Positions 1-9,497 of a stretch of DNA of 64,000 bases are shown in pieces. The notes beneath the pieces are model-generated. The model did not search any database. It worked only from the letters and a program-made list of their open reading frames with translations, and was not told the DNA's origin. Source of the stretch: Calamus simplicifolius (taxonomy: Eukaryota; Streptophyta; Magnoliopsida; Arecales; Arecaceae). Within the stretch, counting starts at the first letter, position 1. Every line of letters begins with the position of its first letter. The stretch covers positions 377,841-441,840 of the forward strand of contig UESW01005008.1 in NCBI GenBank assembly GCA_900491605.1, given 5' to 3'. Position numbers and translations under genes: made by a program.

Positions 1-219
1 TGGGCTTAAGGTGCCGGCGCTTGGGGTCGACCGAGATCTTCCCTGCTGGACCCGGGCTTATGGTGCCGGCGCTTGGGGCCGACTGAGGTCTTCGCTGCTG
101 GACCCGGGCTTGTGGTGCCGGTGCTTGGGGTCGACCGAGGTCTTCCCTGCTAGACCCGGGCTTGTGGTGTTGGCGCATGGGGCCGACCGAGGCCTTCCCT
201 GCATGGCATTTTTAAGTAT
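1..219. repeat. 52-bp tandem array, about 4 copies
   Basis: The motif GTGCCGGCGCTTGGGG recurs at about 11, 63, 115 and 167 (the last diverged), an exact 52-bp spacing. Units carry GGTCGACCGAGG-type GC-rich cores. The array is cut by the window start. It lies left of a decayed minus-strand gypsy gag, so it may belong to that element or its neighbour. No protein is inferred from the ORFs it opens. Confidence 0.85.
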
Positions 220-774
220 TAATGAAAGAAAACTGTTTTAAGTGCAATGTACTTAGCTCTTGTAGCACCCATATTTTTCCTTTTGTGGATTTGAGCACTT
301 CTGCCCGCTGGTGGTTTGTCCCCCAGGGAGTCATGTTAGTTGGATTGGAAGTGCCGTTGCCCTTACTTGGGCCTTCCCTTGCATTGGAGGCCAGGACGAG
401 ATGCCTGTGGCTGGGAAGAAGCTGGAAACCGGGACAAAGCTGGAGTCCGTTGAGGAAAGCCTCGACAGTTGGCGGTCATTGAAGATGAATGGCTGGGAGA
501 GTCCATCGAGGGCATTGCTGAGAGTAAAAAGGTCAGCGGAGTTGCTGGGAGGGCTCTTTGCCTAGCTTTTTCTTTTAAGAGATTGATTGCCCTCGGTGCT
601 GAAGCTTAAGAGCAGCTAAAACGAAATCCGTAAAAGGTCCTAGGCTCGGTTTGGCTTTTGGGTGTAACAGAGAGAAGGGAGAGAGGAAAGTTGGAGTCAC
701 CAGTCAAAGCCTTTTGTCCTCATCTTCCTCCTTGCATTAATTACAACAACACCTCTCGCTTGCCACCATTAGAA
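220..774. other. Unassigned stretch beside gypsy remnant
   Basis: Open frames of about 85 codons exist here, but none shows a family I recognise. Position suggests degraded internal sequence of the gypsy element whose gag start lies at 775-1265. Nothing firmer can be said. Confidence 0.3.
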
Positions 775-1265
775 ATTAAAATGCCCATAAATGCTTGAGG
801 TGACGGATAATGTCTCAAGTCCATCCCTTTTGGAAATTATTCTGCTACCCATGTTGCAGTCCACCTCTGGCCGATTTTTGAGCCTTTGAGTGAGCTCTTC
901 CATCCGCAGGTGTTGTTCATCCAGATGCTTACTCATCTAAGTACCAGATGATTAAGGGGTGGAGTGGCTGCTTGAGTGGGAGGTAGGAGACTACAGTCTT
1001 TTGAAAGCTTCGCGATGGTGGTGCTTAGATGGCGCATGATAGTGATAACTTTTCCCTGAAGAGATTTTCTGCAGATGAATCGTTGACTAACAGGTGCAGC
1101 TATCATGAGCGATGTGAGAAGCTTGGGCTGCTGCTGAGTGGCCACCAAACGTTGCTTCTGCAGTTCATGAGTTGCTGCATTCAAGTCTTGAACTTGTTGA
1201 TTGAAGATGGCCAGCTGGTTAATTAGAGCAGCTGAGGTTGATGGTGAAGGAGCAGAGAGGGTGGC
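775..1265 (-). pseudogene. Degraded Ty3/gypsy gag N-terminal region
   Basis: Two minus-strand stretches (about 1265-990 and 935-775) read as a Gln-rich coiled segment followed by a charged helical stretch. The first has the pattern LxxxNQQVQxL followed by LQKQ and ATQQQ. It closely resembles the coiled N-terminal gag region of the better preserved copy at 40.1 kb, which has LTQQVQTL followed by LQQQQSVATQ. Stops and frame changes separate the pieces. The position just downstream of a minus-strand LTR and primer-binding site supports gag. I infer a dead copy of the same Tat-like family as the other gypsy elements here. Confidence 0.6.
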
Positions 1266-1406
1266 CTTTTGCTACCTAGTGCGATGTGGATGCCCCCCAG
1301 TACGATTGGTGAGAACCTTCGGCTGCGCATCGCCACCATAGCTATCTTAGAGGGGATGGAGACTTATAGCTCAAGGAGACAGAGCTTTCTTTCCTTCAGC
1401 GCGTCC

Positions 1407-1424
1407 CCCCTTCCTGGCGCGCCA
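1407..1424 (-). other. Primer-binding site of gypsy remnant
   Basis: Read on the minus strand, the LTR ends in CA, followed after GAT by TGGCGCGCCAGGAAGGGG. The same GATTGGCGC start follows the LTR ends at 40257 and 63932. The priming tRNA was not identified. Confidence 0.6.
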
Positions 1425-1427
1425 ATC

Positions 1428-2390
1428 TGTTGACGCTAGATCACCGCCCCCGAGCGTCCGCGAGTGTCCGGTCGCTTCCTCCAGCGAGCTCCTCGCGCCT
1501 GCAAACAAGTCTCGGGGGCCGAAGATTCCGGCGGGGACCCTCCGATGCTTAAGTCAGTGCTCTGGGCAACGACCGTGAGCTTGAGGAAGCTCGAAAGAGA
1601 AAGAGAGAGAGACTCAGAGAGGAGCTCTCTCTGTGAGTGTTTAGGAGTGTTATGAGTGTGTTACCTGGTCGGGGTCTCTCTTACCCATGTTATAGATGCC
1701 TGGAGTCCGTGGGCTTGGGGCGTGATCACTTGTCAGAACATTAATTGACGGCAGCACAGTGGAGCTTACCTCCGTATGACGTGTCAAGCTGTAGGCCATG
1801 TCCTGTCAGAGTAGGTGGTCGCAGGGCATGACCGATCGTTACGGCGCTTGCCAAATATGTCCCCTACGTCACCTTTTTGGTTATCCTATGCGGACAGTGA
1901 TGGATGATAAAGTTAGTCGTGTGGGTCCCAAGGTACAACCGCTGTTCACGGTGAGGGAGCTTGGCAGCTGCACGACCGAGGCCAAGCGAGAGTTGAGGCC
2001 GAGAGGAGCAACGTGGCAGCCATAAATGCCTTTATATAGGGAGAGAATAAGGCAATAAATGCCTTGGAGCAATTGTATGCACGTTGGCCTTAGAGGTGTC
2101 GGTCTTAGCCTTGGAGGTGTCGGACAGCCATAAATGTTTCGTGGCAGCCATAAATGCCTTTAATAAGGCATAAATACCTTAGAGCAATTGGGTGTGCATG
2201 GCTTTATGAGGCCATAAACGCTATCATGGCCGAAGGGCCCTTTGGAGGCCAAAGAGGGGCTCCGTCAGTTTCTTTCCTTTACTATTCTCTTTCCGGCTCT
2301 ATGGGTTTTCCTGGATTTGGCGAGACAAAGTGCAAACAAGCACCGGGATTTCCCCTACCAATCTTTTTGGAGCTCCAAGATTTACCAACA
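1428..2390 (-). mobile_element. 5' LTR of minus-strand Ty3/gypsy remnant
   Basis: The left edge is TGTTGACGC at 1428, directly beside the PBS. The sequence holds the phrase GGGGACCCTCCGATGCTTAA, shared in near-identical form with the LTRs at 40.4 kb and 49.9 kb. This shows one LTR superfamily. The right (5') edge is not certain: a CAACA at 2386-2390 would mirror the TGTTG start and give 963 bp, but the U3 may stop nearer 2290. U3 repeats CATAAATGCC-type motifs several times and an ATAAGGCATAAATACCTTAG-like block about twice. Confidence 0.6.
2031..2038 (-). promoter_or_regulatory. LTR TATA box
   Basis: TATATAAA on the minus strand, in the middle of the LTR and upstream of the R-U5 part, as expected for a gypsy LTR promoter. 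Confidence 0.5.
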
Positions 2391-3228
2391 ATTCTTGGAA
2401 GATTTATGCGTGTAAATCTTAGCAAGTTAGTAAATGGCAGAGGGGTGGCACGTTCCCAATTTTATCATCCATGTATCATTAATTTATCACTCTTTAATGT
2501 TATGGAAACTCACATGTCTGCATGCCCTACACTGAAATTTCTAAAAGATGAGGTTAATTAGATATCACTGAACTAACTGCGACTTGTCGAAAGGTGATAA
2601 TAATATGATGCTACTAATTCTGTCACATAATTTTGGACAGATGTTGCATATGTAAGCCATCATCAATACTAAATCATCACAGGACAAGATATTCTTTAGG
2701 ACAGGCTCAAATATTTGTCCGGATGGTGATGGTAACCTCTCATTGAGGCTTCCTTCCATTAATTTCTGGACAAATCAAGCCATGTTGCTTTACTGCCTCC
2801 ATGGAAGATGGCCATGTTCGAAGATAAGGCCATGCTGTTTATAGACACCACTAGATGTCGATCATATCTCATGGTGCAATTAGTTTGGCTGAGCAGTGGA
2901 ATCTTTGAGAATTATCCTAAGAGCTTGAACATTTCTAACAAAAATTTATAGCTTTTGTTGGCATAATTATATTCCCAACATGAAATAACCTGTGCTTTGT
3001 AGCAAGCAATCCTGTCAATTGTACAATGAGACCAGCAAGTCTCAGCTCATTTTAAGCTACATCTCTAGTGGGCAAGGATGGTGTATTTTTTCCTCCAAAG
3101 GTCATGCCTTGTCACAATGCACCCTTTTTGGTGATGAGGATAAATCAGCCCCAAGATTCATCTCAGGAGGCAGTAAGTTTTTTAAGTCGAGAGTCATATT
3201 AAAAATTGAACAGGAAAGCATGGTAATC
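2391..3228. other. No gene seen
   Basis: Mixed-composition sequence between the gypsy LTR and the TRIM element. The ORFs that cross it show no recognisable domains or coding bias. Confidence 0.5.
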
Positions 3229-3420
3229 TGTAACGATCCGGGCCCACAAACCCACGAATCCGTTTCGTGACATGAAAGCAAGACGGACAAGGTCTACATC
3301 AACTTGGGCCATCACAACCCAAAAGATCCAATTGGTACTTGTCCATCTTCCTTAATTGGTTATAAACCATACAACCAACTCTCAATTTTTCAATATGAAA
3401 CTATTGGGAGGGGCATCACA
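3229..3420 (-). repeat. TRIM LTR (3' LTR in element orientation)
   Basis: 192-bp direct repeat copy A, TG...CA ends, about 80-85% similar by eye to copy B at 3687-3879. The polypurine tract lies immediately right of it (minus sense). Confidence 0.85.
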
Positions 3421-3521
3421 ATCTATCCCTCTTACAGAGGCAACGACGAAACCAACTCTCAATTTTTCAATATGGGACTATTGAAAGGGGCATCACAATC
3501 TATCTTTCTTACAGAGGCAAC
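3374..3521. repeat. 77-bp tandem duplication inside the TRIM
   Basis: ACCAACTCTCAATTTTTCAA at 3374 recurs at 3451 and both copies run on to CTTACAGAGGCAAC. The unit contains the inner end of the LTR plus the adjoining polypurine-tract region. The element therefore carries two tandem LTR/PPT junctions. Confidence 0.85.
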
Positions 3522-3671
3522 ATCCTCGTCGCCAGCGGCACATGATCGCAACCACCAGGCAGGCAGAATTCTAGAGGTGGCCCCCATAGGTTCAAGAGAT
3601 GGTTTTCATCCTATGGATGTAGCACTTTGCCCTGTGTGACACTTAGCTCCTGCACTTTCGGTTGGCGCGTA

Positions 3672-3683
3672 GCTCTGATACCA
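3672..3683 (-). other. tRNA-Met primer-binding site
   Basis: TGGTATCAGAGC on the minus strand, separated from the LTR end by TAT. It is a perfect match to the usual plant initiator-tRNA PBS core. Confidence 0.85.
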
Positions 3684-3686
3684 TAT

Positions 3687-3879
3687 TGTAACGATCCGGG
3701 CCTGCAAACTCACAAACCTATTTCATTACAAGAAGTAAGACAGATAAAGTTCACACCAACTTGGGCCACCATAGCACTTAAGGGATCCAATTAGTACTTG
3801 TTCATCTTCCTTAACTGATTATAAACTATACAACTAACTCTTAATTTTTAATATGAAACTATTGGGAGGGGGTATCACA
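3687..3879 (-). repeat. TRIM LTR (5' LTR in element orientation)
   Basis: 193-bp direct repeat copy B with TGTAACGATCC start and GGTATCACA end. Adjacent to the PBS. Confidence 0.85.
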
Positions 3880-4807
3880 TAACCTATGGGTTTTTCTTTG
3901 TTGGGCAATTGACGACTGTTGAAAGAATTAATGGTTGCCTATTCCATCATTAGATCCAGTAACAGAGCTGGTTGTAGTTTTGCCCAACCTATTCCCGGTC
4001 CTTGATTTCTCATATCCCATTCAATCCTGCCACATGCTTTTTTGGAACAATAAGTTTAGTCTCTATCTTTGATTTTCAGGAAACAGAGAACCCTGATTTT
4101 ATCCTATTGTCCTACTTATGTTCTTCTTTTTTTAAAAAAAAAATTATTCAAAAATTATACTTTAAAAATATTTAAAATATAAAATATTTTTTAAAAAAAT
4201 TATTCAAGAAAAAGTATATATGTTAATCTTGCCCGACTTTGATCATAAGATTTTCGTTTTTTCTGCTTGGAATGCGATCAAAGGTTCAAGACCTTGCCTG
4301 GCTACGTCAGGTGGGGATCCCTGGTCATCATTTACTATGAGAAAAATGAAAGTTTAGGTTATCTTATGATGAAGTAAATTCAATTGAGGTAAATGATGTC
4401 ACATAGCTCACTCATGGTCCCCTCTACTTATTTTTTTATTCATGTATGATTGAAAGCAAAGTTTGTCATCATACATCTCCTGGCTGCAAAGAAACTTCCG
4501 TCCCGGCCCTTCTGAAATATATTTCCTTCAGAAGAAGGGCTTGAAGTGAGCCAAGTTTGACCGCTTGAACCTAAGAGGCCAGTCTAAAATTCTAGTTCTT
4601 TCTCATGGACACTATTTTCCAAACCCACTAGCTGGAGAAGGCTACTTCGTTGGAAATGACTCATTGCCTTTTTCTTCTTCTTCTTCTCCTTCTGACGGCG
4701 TTTGTTTGCCTGCTTCTAATCCGTGGACTTGTTTTCCACAAAGAAGACCCATGGAATCAGAATTCCTGGCTGAAGCTTTTGGGCTGTGAAGAATATATGG
4801 AGGGACC
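3880..4807. other. No gene seen
   Basis: AT-rich spacer with A/T runs around 4130-4210. Short ORFs near 4565-4800 have no recognisable product. Confidence 0.5.
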
Positions 4808-5152
4808 GAAAAGTCTCGCTGCTGCATGGCCCTCAATGATTGGTGCGTGCCGTACGCATGTGCCAAAGCAGAAAAGAATAATTTTACATGCGCATGCAAC
4901 ACGAGCCAATCATCGGCGTCGATGCATACTTACTGCACTGCCTTCGGTGCGGTAAAATTTTTTCATAAAGGAAGAAAGTCTTGCTGCACCAAGGATGATG
5001 CAGCAAGAACTACACTGTGCCCTGATGATTGGCACATGTTACGCACGTATTAAAGTAGGAAAGAACGATTTTATTTCTGCATGTATATACATAACATGCA
5101 TCAATTATCGGGCCAATGTGGACTTGTTGCATCACCTCCAATGCAGATAGAG
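4808..5152. repeat. Diverged tandem duplication, about 165-bp unit
   Basis: The block from 4808 (AAAGTCTCGCTGC, then CCCTCAATGATTGG, CGTACGCATG, AATAATTTTAC) is repeated from 4973 (AAAGTCTTGCTGC, then CCCTGATGATTGG, TTACGCACG, AACGATTTTAT). Collinear matches continue to about 4960 and 5152. No coding content was recognised in either copy. Confidence 0.65.
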
Positions 5153-7729
5153 AGGTCTAGGTGATTGCCCAACTAAAGCCAATCAGCCCAGATTAATAAT
5201 TTCTTTCTTTCTTGTGGTGGTGGATGGCAGAACTTCCTGATTTCCTGGTCAGTGACAACTAGAAGTTCAGGTTGCGTTTGAAATCAGGATACAGGGGTTT
5301 ATCTCCTTTTTATTCCGTATATCTTACCGAACACCGCACTACAGTATCAGGATAAGCTATACGTACCCAGCAATTCCGACACGCGCGCCATCTTATCCCA
5401 ATTAAATTGAATTAACTTGAATTTGGTTTAGACTCTTCTTCCTCCTACCCTCTAAGAAGAAACGACCAATTTAGCCCTCAAAATATTAATATTTTAATAA
5501 CATTATAAATATATATATATATATATATATATGATAGATATTATTTCTTTTGAGATGAAAGAGTTTTTATTAGTCTGGACATTAATGGGACATTTGGATG
5601 GAAGATCTACACTATTAATTATAATCTATATACTAAAAATAGCTATAAACTAAAAGTCTGTATTTGTTGATCTCTAATAATTTGGACATGAGAATGAACA
5701 GTCAAAATAATATGAGACTACATTTTATTATGATCTAAATATTAAATATATTATTATTTTTCTATATATGTTTTAATATATTCATATTATGATTAATAAA
5801 GTGAATTCTTAAGTAAGATACCTTAATTGATCCATCACATTAATTAGCATAATGAAACTTATTTATTTTGTCTCCAAATAATATTTAGTTTAGAGCTATC
5901 AAACTATGTGATCCTTGATTTCTAGATATTTTAGTGTCATGGAGCATGATTGATAGTGTGAGTCTTTAATTTAGATTCTTTTTTATTAATTTTGAAATTG
6001 AGAGCGGTAGATACCCTCTTCTCTTAGGCCACTAGTGCCAAATCTATCTTCTATATATAATATAATTTAGTATTATATAAAATAATGTTATACAATATTA
6101 CAGTTCTATATCATATCATATACATACATATATATTGTAATAATGTTATATGATACTATATCATTTTGTTATATAACATAATATATATATATATTATAAT
6201 AATAAGGATAGGAAGCACAAACTTATTTTATTTTTTAAAAAAATTATCTTTCTGCTCAACTTATCATTGAATAATACTTAAATATTTTATTCCTAGCTAG
6301 CATTCAAACATATATATATTCCTAACGTCAATCATTACTTGGAACAATATCAATCTTCTGAAAACAAATATTTAGCCTACTAAATCTTATATAAACTAGA
6401 GCATCTAGCATACCCTTTTGTTGACAGCAAAAAAGAATCCATCTTTATTCTAAAAAGAAACAAGCTAGAGCACCTAGCATTCATTTTTGCTGTCTTAAAA
6501 AAAAAAACCATCTTGTTCTAAAAGAAACCGAAGTTACTTTGTTATGTTCTTTCTTCTATGTCATCTTTAGTCTATTGGAAACGGTGTTGATAGGAGATCG
6601 CAGCCATGTAATGACTTATAACCTCGTTTAAAGTTGAAAAATATTACTTAAATTTCTTAGCTTACATAAATAAGTGCATTATCACACATGCCCTCATATA
6701 TTCTTACATATCTTATTTAACACTAGGCTAAGTATTCAAATTTAATCACAATCATCATGATTAATCAAGGCCAAGTCTAAATGAACTATGCTATAGTCTT
6801 TCTTAATTTATATTGGTCATAGATAAGATTTACTTTGATATCATTTATAATGAGTTAGGATTCTATCCAAAAAGACTAATTAGAACATTTAAGTTACGTT
6901 AAGTTTTTAAGAATACATTTTATTTTTTAAAATAATTTTTACGCTTTGCTCTGTACAAAATGTATTTGGTAGATAAAAAAAAAAAATATTTTTTTATATT
7001 TTATTTTTATTATAAATGACATTTTTTAAAAGAATAGATGAAAAAAATTAAAGAAAATATTGTTCACTTCTATGTTTTTAAGTTTTCTACCTTTTGTTTT
7101 CTAGTCTTTTCTTTATTTAAATAAAAAAAACATTCTTAAACTATTATTTATTATTATTAATTAAAATTTTTTAAAAATTTATTTTCGTTTATCAATATAT
7201 TTTTATTAGTATTTTTTATTTATATGAAAATAAAAATAAAAATACAATTATTCTTAGAAGCCAAACGCAAGCTCTTTAATAGGAAGAATCCAAGTTCTCT
7301 CCTTTCCTAATCCATGTCAGAGTAAATGTACACCCACATGAATTCTTGGCTCCAGCCAAGAAGGTACTGTCACTAATCCATCCTTTTATTAGTCTTAAAA
7401 CATTTTAGCATTCTGTCTTACGCCTCCTGATCATCCCATCGTGCTTGAATATTTTGGACATGATACCGTGGATGATGAAATAGGCCGGAGCTTTGCAAAA
7501 TTGAGTGGAAATCTACAAATTGAGTGGAAATCTATCAAGACTCTGGACAAAAACTTGAAGAAATTTATCAATTAATCTAATTAGAATCACAAATACATTA
7601 GACGATAAAACCATAAATAAATTTCCATCGATCATGAATGCTGCATAAGCTAAGAGCATGGATCCAAGGCAGTATCCATCTTGATATGGATGACAATAAA
7701 AATAGCTAAACTAAATAAATAAAAGACGT
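5153..7729. other. AT-rich intergenic spacer with (TA)n tract
   Basis: Strongly AT-rich sequence with a (TA)n microsatellite at about 5510-5532 and many A/T homopolymers (for example 6978-6990). No convincing ORF, RNA gene or mobile element was seen. Confidence 0.6.
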
Positions 7730-7938
7730 CCTGGGCGGCCCCCAATCCTGGGCGGCCCCCAATCCTGGGCGGCCCCCGGTTCTGGGCGGCCCCCAGTCTT
7801 AGGCGGCCCCCAATCCTGGGCGGCCCCCGGTTCTGGGCGGCCCCCAGTCCTGGGCGGCCCCCAATCCTGGGCGGCCCCCGATTCTGGGCGGCCCCCAGTC
7901 TTAGGCGGCCCCCGATCCTGGGCGGCCTCCAGTCCTGG
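7730..7938. repeat. 17-bp GC-rich tandem array ending in assembly gap
   Basis: CCTGGGCGGCCCCCAAT and close variants (AGT, GGTT, TTA) repeat about 12 times at 17-bp spacing in otherwise AT-rich DNA. The minus strand has regular GGGGG runs. The array runs into an N gap, so the true copy number is unknown. Confidence 0.9.
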
Positions 7939-8352
7939 NNNNNNNNNNNNNNNNNNNNNNNNNNNNNNNNNNNNNNNNNNNNNNNNNNNNNNNNNNNNNN
8001 NNNNNNNNNNNNNNNNNNNNNNNNNNNNNNNNNNNNNNNNNNNNNNNNNNNNNNNNNNNNNNNNNNNNNNNNNNNNNNNNNNNNNNNNNNNNNNNNNNNN
8101 NNNNNNNNNNNNNNNNNNNNNNNNNNNNNNNNNNNNNNNNNNNNNNNNNNNNNNNNNNNNNNNNNNNNNNNNNNNNNNNNNNNNNNNNNNNNNNNNNNNN
8201 NNNNNNNNNNNNNNNNNNNNNNNNNNNNNNNNNNNNNNNNNNNNNNNNNNNNNNNNNNNNNNNNNNNNNNNNNNNNNNNNNNNNNNNNNNNNNNNNNNNN
8301 NNNNNNNNNNNNNNNNNNNNNNNNNNNNNNNNNNNNNNNNNNNNNNNNNNNN
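7939..8352. other. Assembly gap (N run, 414 bases)
   Basis: Unbroken run of N. It separates the 17-bp array from a 36-bp array, so the gap itself probably holds tandem repeats. Any ORF across it is meaningless. Confidence 0.99.
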
Positions 8353-8361
8353 AGAACACTA

Positions 8362-8480
8362 TTCTCTCAAGAGAGATCCTAAGGTTTCTGAATACGGTTC
8401 TCTCAAGAGAGATCCTATAGTTTCAGAACAAGGTTCTCGAGAGAGATCAAGGTTCGTCCTCGAGAGAGATCTTAAGGGTT
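8362..8480. repeat. 36-bp tandem array with hairpin core
   Basis: TTCTCTCAAGAGAGATCC-like units start at 8362 and 8398, with a diverged third at 8434 (TTCTCGAGAGAGATC), all 36 bp apart; a fourth partial unit follows near 8457. Each core TCTCTCAAGAGAGA is a perfect short hairpin. On the minus strand one frame stays open (12-residue repeats), but I see no evidence that it is translated. Confidence 0.8.
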
Positions 8481-9115
8481 CTATAGAGAGAAACCTAAAA
8501 GTGGAGGCATTGGAAATGAGTCCCTGATCAAGAGCAATCATGAAGGCATACACCATCTGATGCGAGAGCTCATTGATTAGAAGACCGATCCATCGAGAGG
8601 AAGAGGAAAGATCAAGAAGATCAATCGATATCGTTAAGGAAGGAAGATCTCCCGTGCAGTCCATAGGAAGATCAGATTCCTTACCACCATTAAATAATAA
8701 TGGCTGGAGGTAATTATATTTAAGTAAATTAAGTCTAAATTGACATGCAACCGAACATACATACACGAAACATAAATTTAACACAGATTTGTTTGAGATA
8801 AAAGAGAGAGGAAAAAGAGATAAGTTTTAGTGCCAATTCGAGATATAGCCTGCATCCAACTCATTTAACATACAATTTTGCTAGATCCGAGATCTCTCTA
8901 AGATAATAAATTAAAAAAAAAAAGAGTAAAACGAGTGCAAGATGGAGTGAAAAAAAAAAAAAAAAAATTTTTTTTCCTCTATCCAGTGAACCGAACCACC
9001 GATCATCATTATAATGGAAACATTACGCAAAGGAAAGGACACGTCGATTTCTTCACCATCATCGATCCATTTCGAGTTTCCACAGTCGAACAAAATTAGA
9101 TTAAACTAAGCTTAA
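8481..9115. other. 3' flank of EF-hand gene; no further gene seen
   Basis: Contains poly(A) and poly(T) tracts (8950-8976) and short minus-strand ORFs without recognisable domains. The right part is probably the 3' untranslated region of the EF-hand gene starting at 9497. Confidence 0.4.
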
Positions 9116-9497
9116 TTAAACGGAAGAGGGCTTGCCGAGCTCCCTGGCGATCGCCTTCTCGAGCCAGGCCTCCGCGTCTTCCATCATCCCGGGGCTGAGC
9201 CGGACCATCAGGATGCAGAACTCCGTCTCGTTGAGCGCTCCGTCTCCGTCGAGATCCCCTCCCTCATCATCGCCTCCGCGTCCTCCGCCGTCATCCCCGC
9301 CATCCCAAAGCCGCCGCGTTCCGCCGCAGGCTCTCCGCCGTGATCAAACCCCTCCCCGGGTCCGCCAGCAGCCGGAATCCCCCGCACAACTCCTTCACGA
9401 ACTCCTCCGCCTCCAGCTTCTCCGCCATCGTCGCCATCAAGTCCTCGTACTCCACCCCCGCCGCCGTTGCCGCCGTCCGATCCCCTTCCGCCGCCAT
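9116..9497 (-). CDS. EF-hand calcium-binding protein, PBP1/KIC-like (frame broken twice)
   Basis: An intronless gene of about 127 codons. It begins MAAEGDRTAA at 9497 and ends at TAA 9116-9118. Visible blocks are EFVKELCGGFRLLADP, ITAESLRRNAAAL, MTAEDAEAMMREG, the EF-hand loop DLDGDGALNETE, then FCILMVRLSPGMMEDAEAWL. Order, spacing and length match the small single-EF-hand plant proteins PBP1 (PINOID-binding protein 1) and KIC (a kinesin-interacting Ca2+ sensor). The loop has Asp at positions 1, 3 and 5 and Glu at 12, so Ca2+ binding is expected. The blocks lie in three frames. One base is missing near 9304-9306 and another near 9256-9259, both in G runs. Either the reference has homopolymer errors or the gene is freshly inactivated. 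I favour sequencing error because the rest is undamaged. Family assignment is confident; which member is not. Confidence 0.8.

Larger units (their letters stand above)
3229..3879 (-). mobile_element. Complete TRIM-like miniature LTR retroelement
   Basis: Two direct repeats of 192-193 bp (3229-3420 and 3687-3879) both begin TGTAACGATCCGGGCC and end in TATCACA or CATCACA. They flank about 266 bp without coding capacity. On the minus strand the right-hand LTR is followed after 3 nt by TGGTATCAGAGC, the classical PBS for initiator tRNA-Met. The left-hand LTR is preceded by a purine-rich tract (AAGAGGGATAGAT). Flanking 5-mers TAATC (3224-3228) and TAACC (3880-3884) look like a target-site duplication with one mismatch. 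LTR size, lack of ORFs and intact PBS/PPT are the hallmarks of terminal-repeat retrotransposons in miniature. Movement would need enzymes from another element. Confidence 0.85.

Noticed and set aside
2154..2561. 135-codon plus-strand ORF
   Set aside because: Starts inside an LTR and shows no domain or coding bias.
7901..8359. Minus-strand ORF of 152 codons
   Set aside because: Almost entirely within the N gap.
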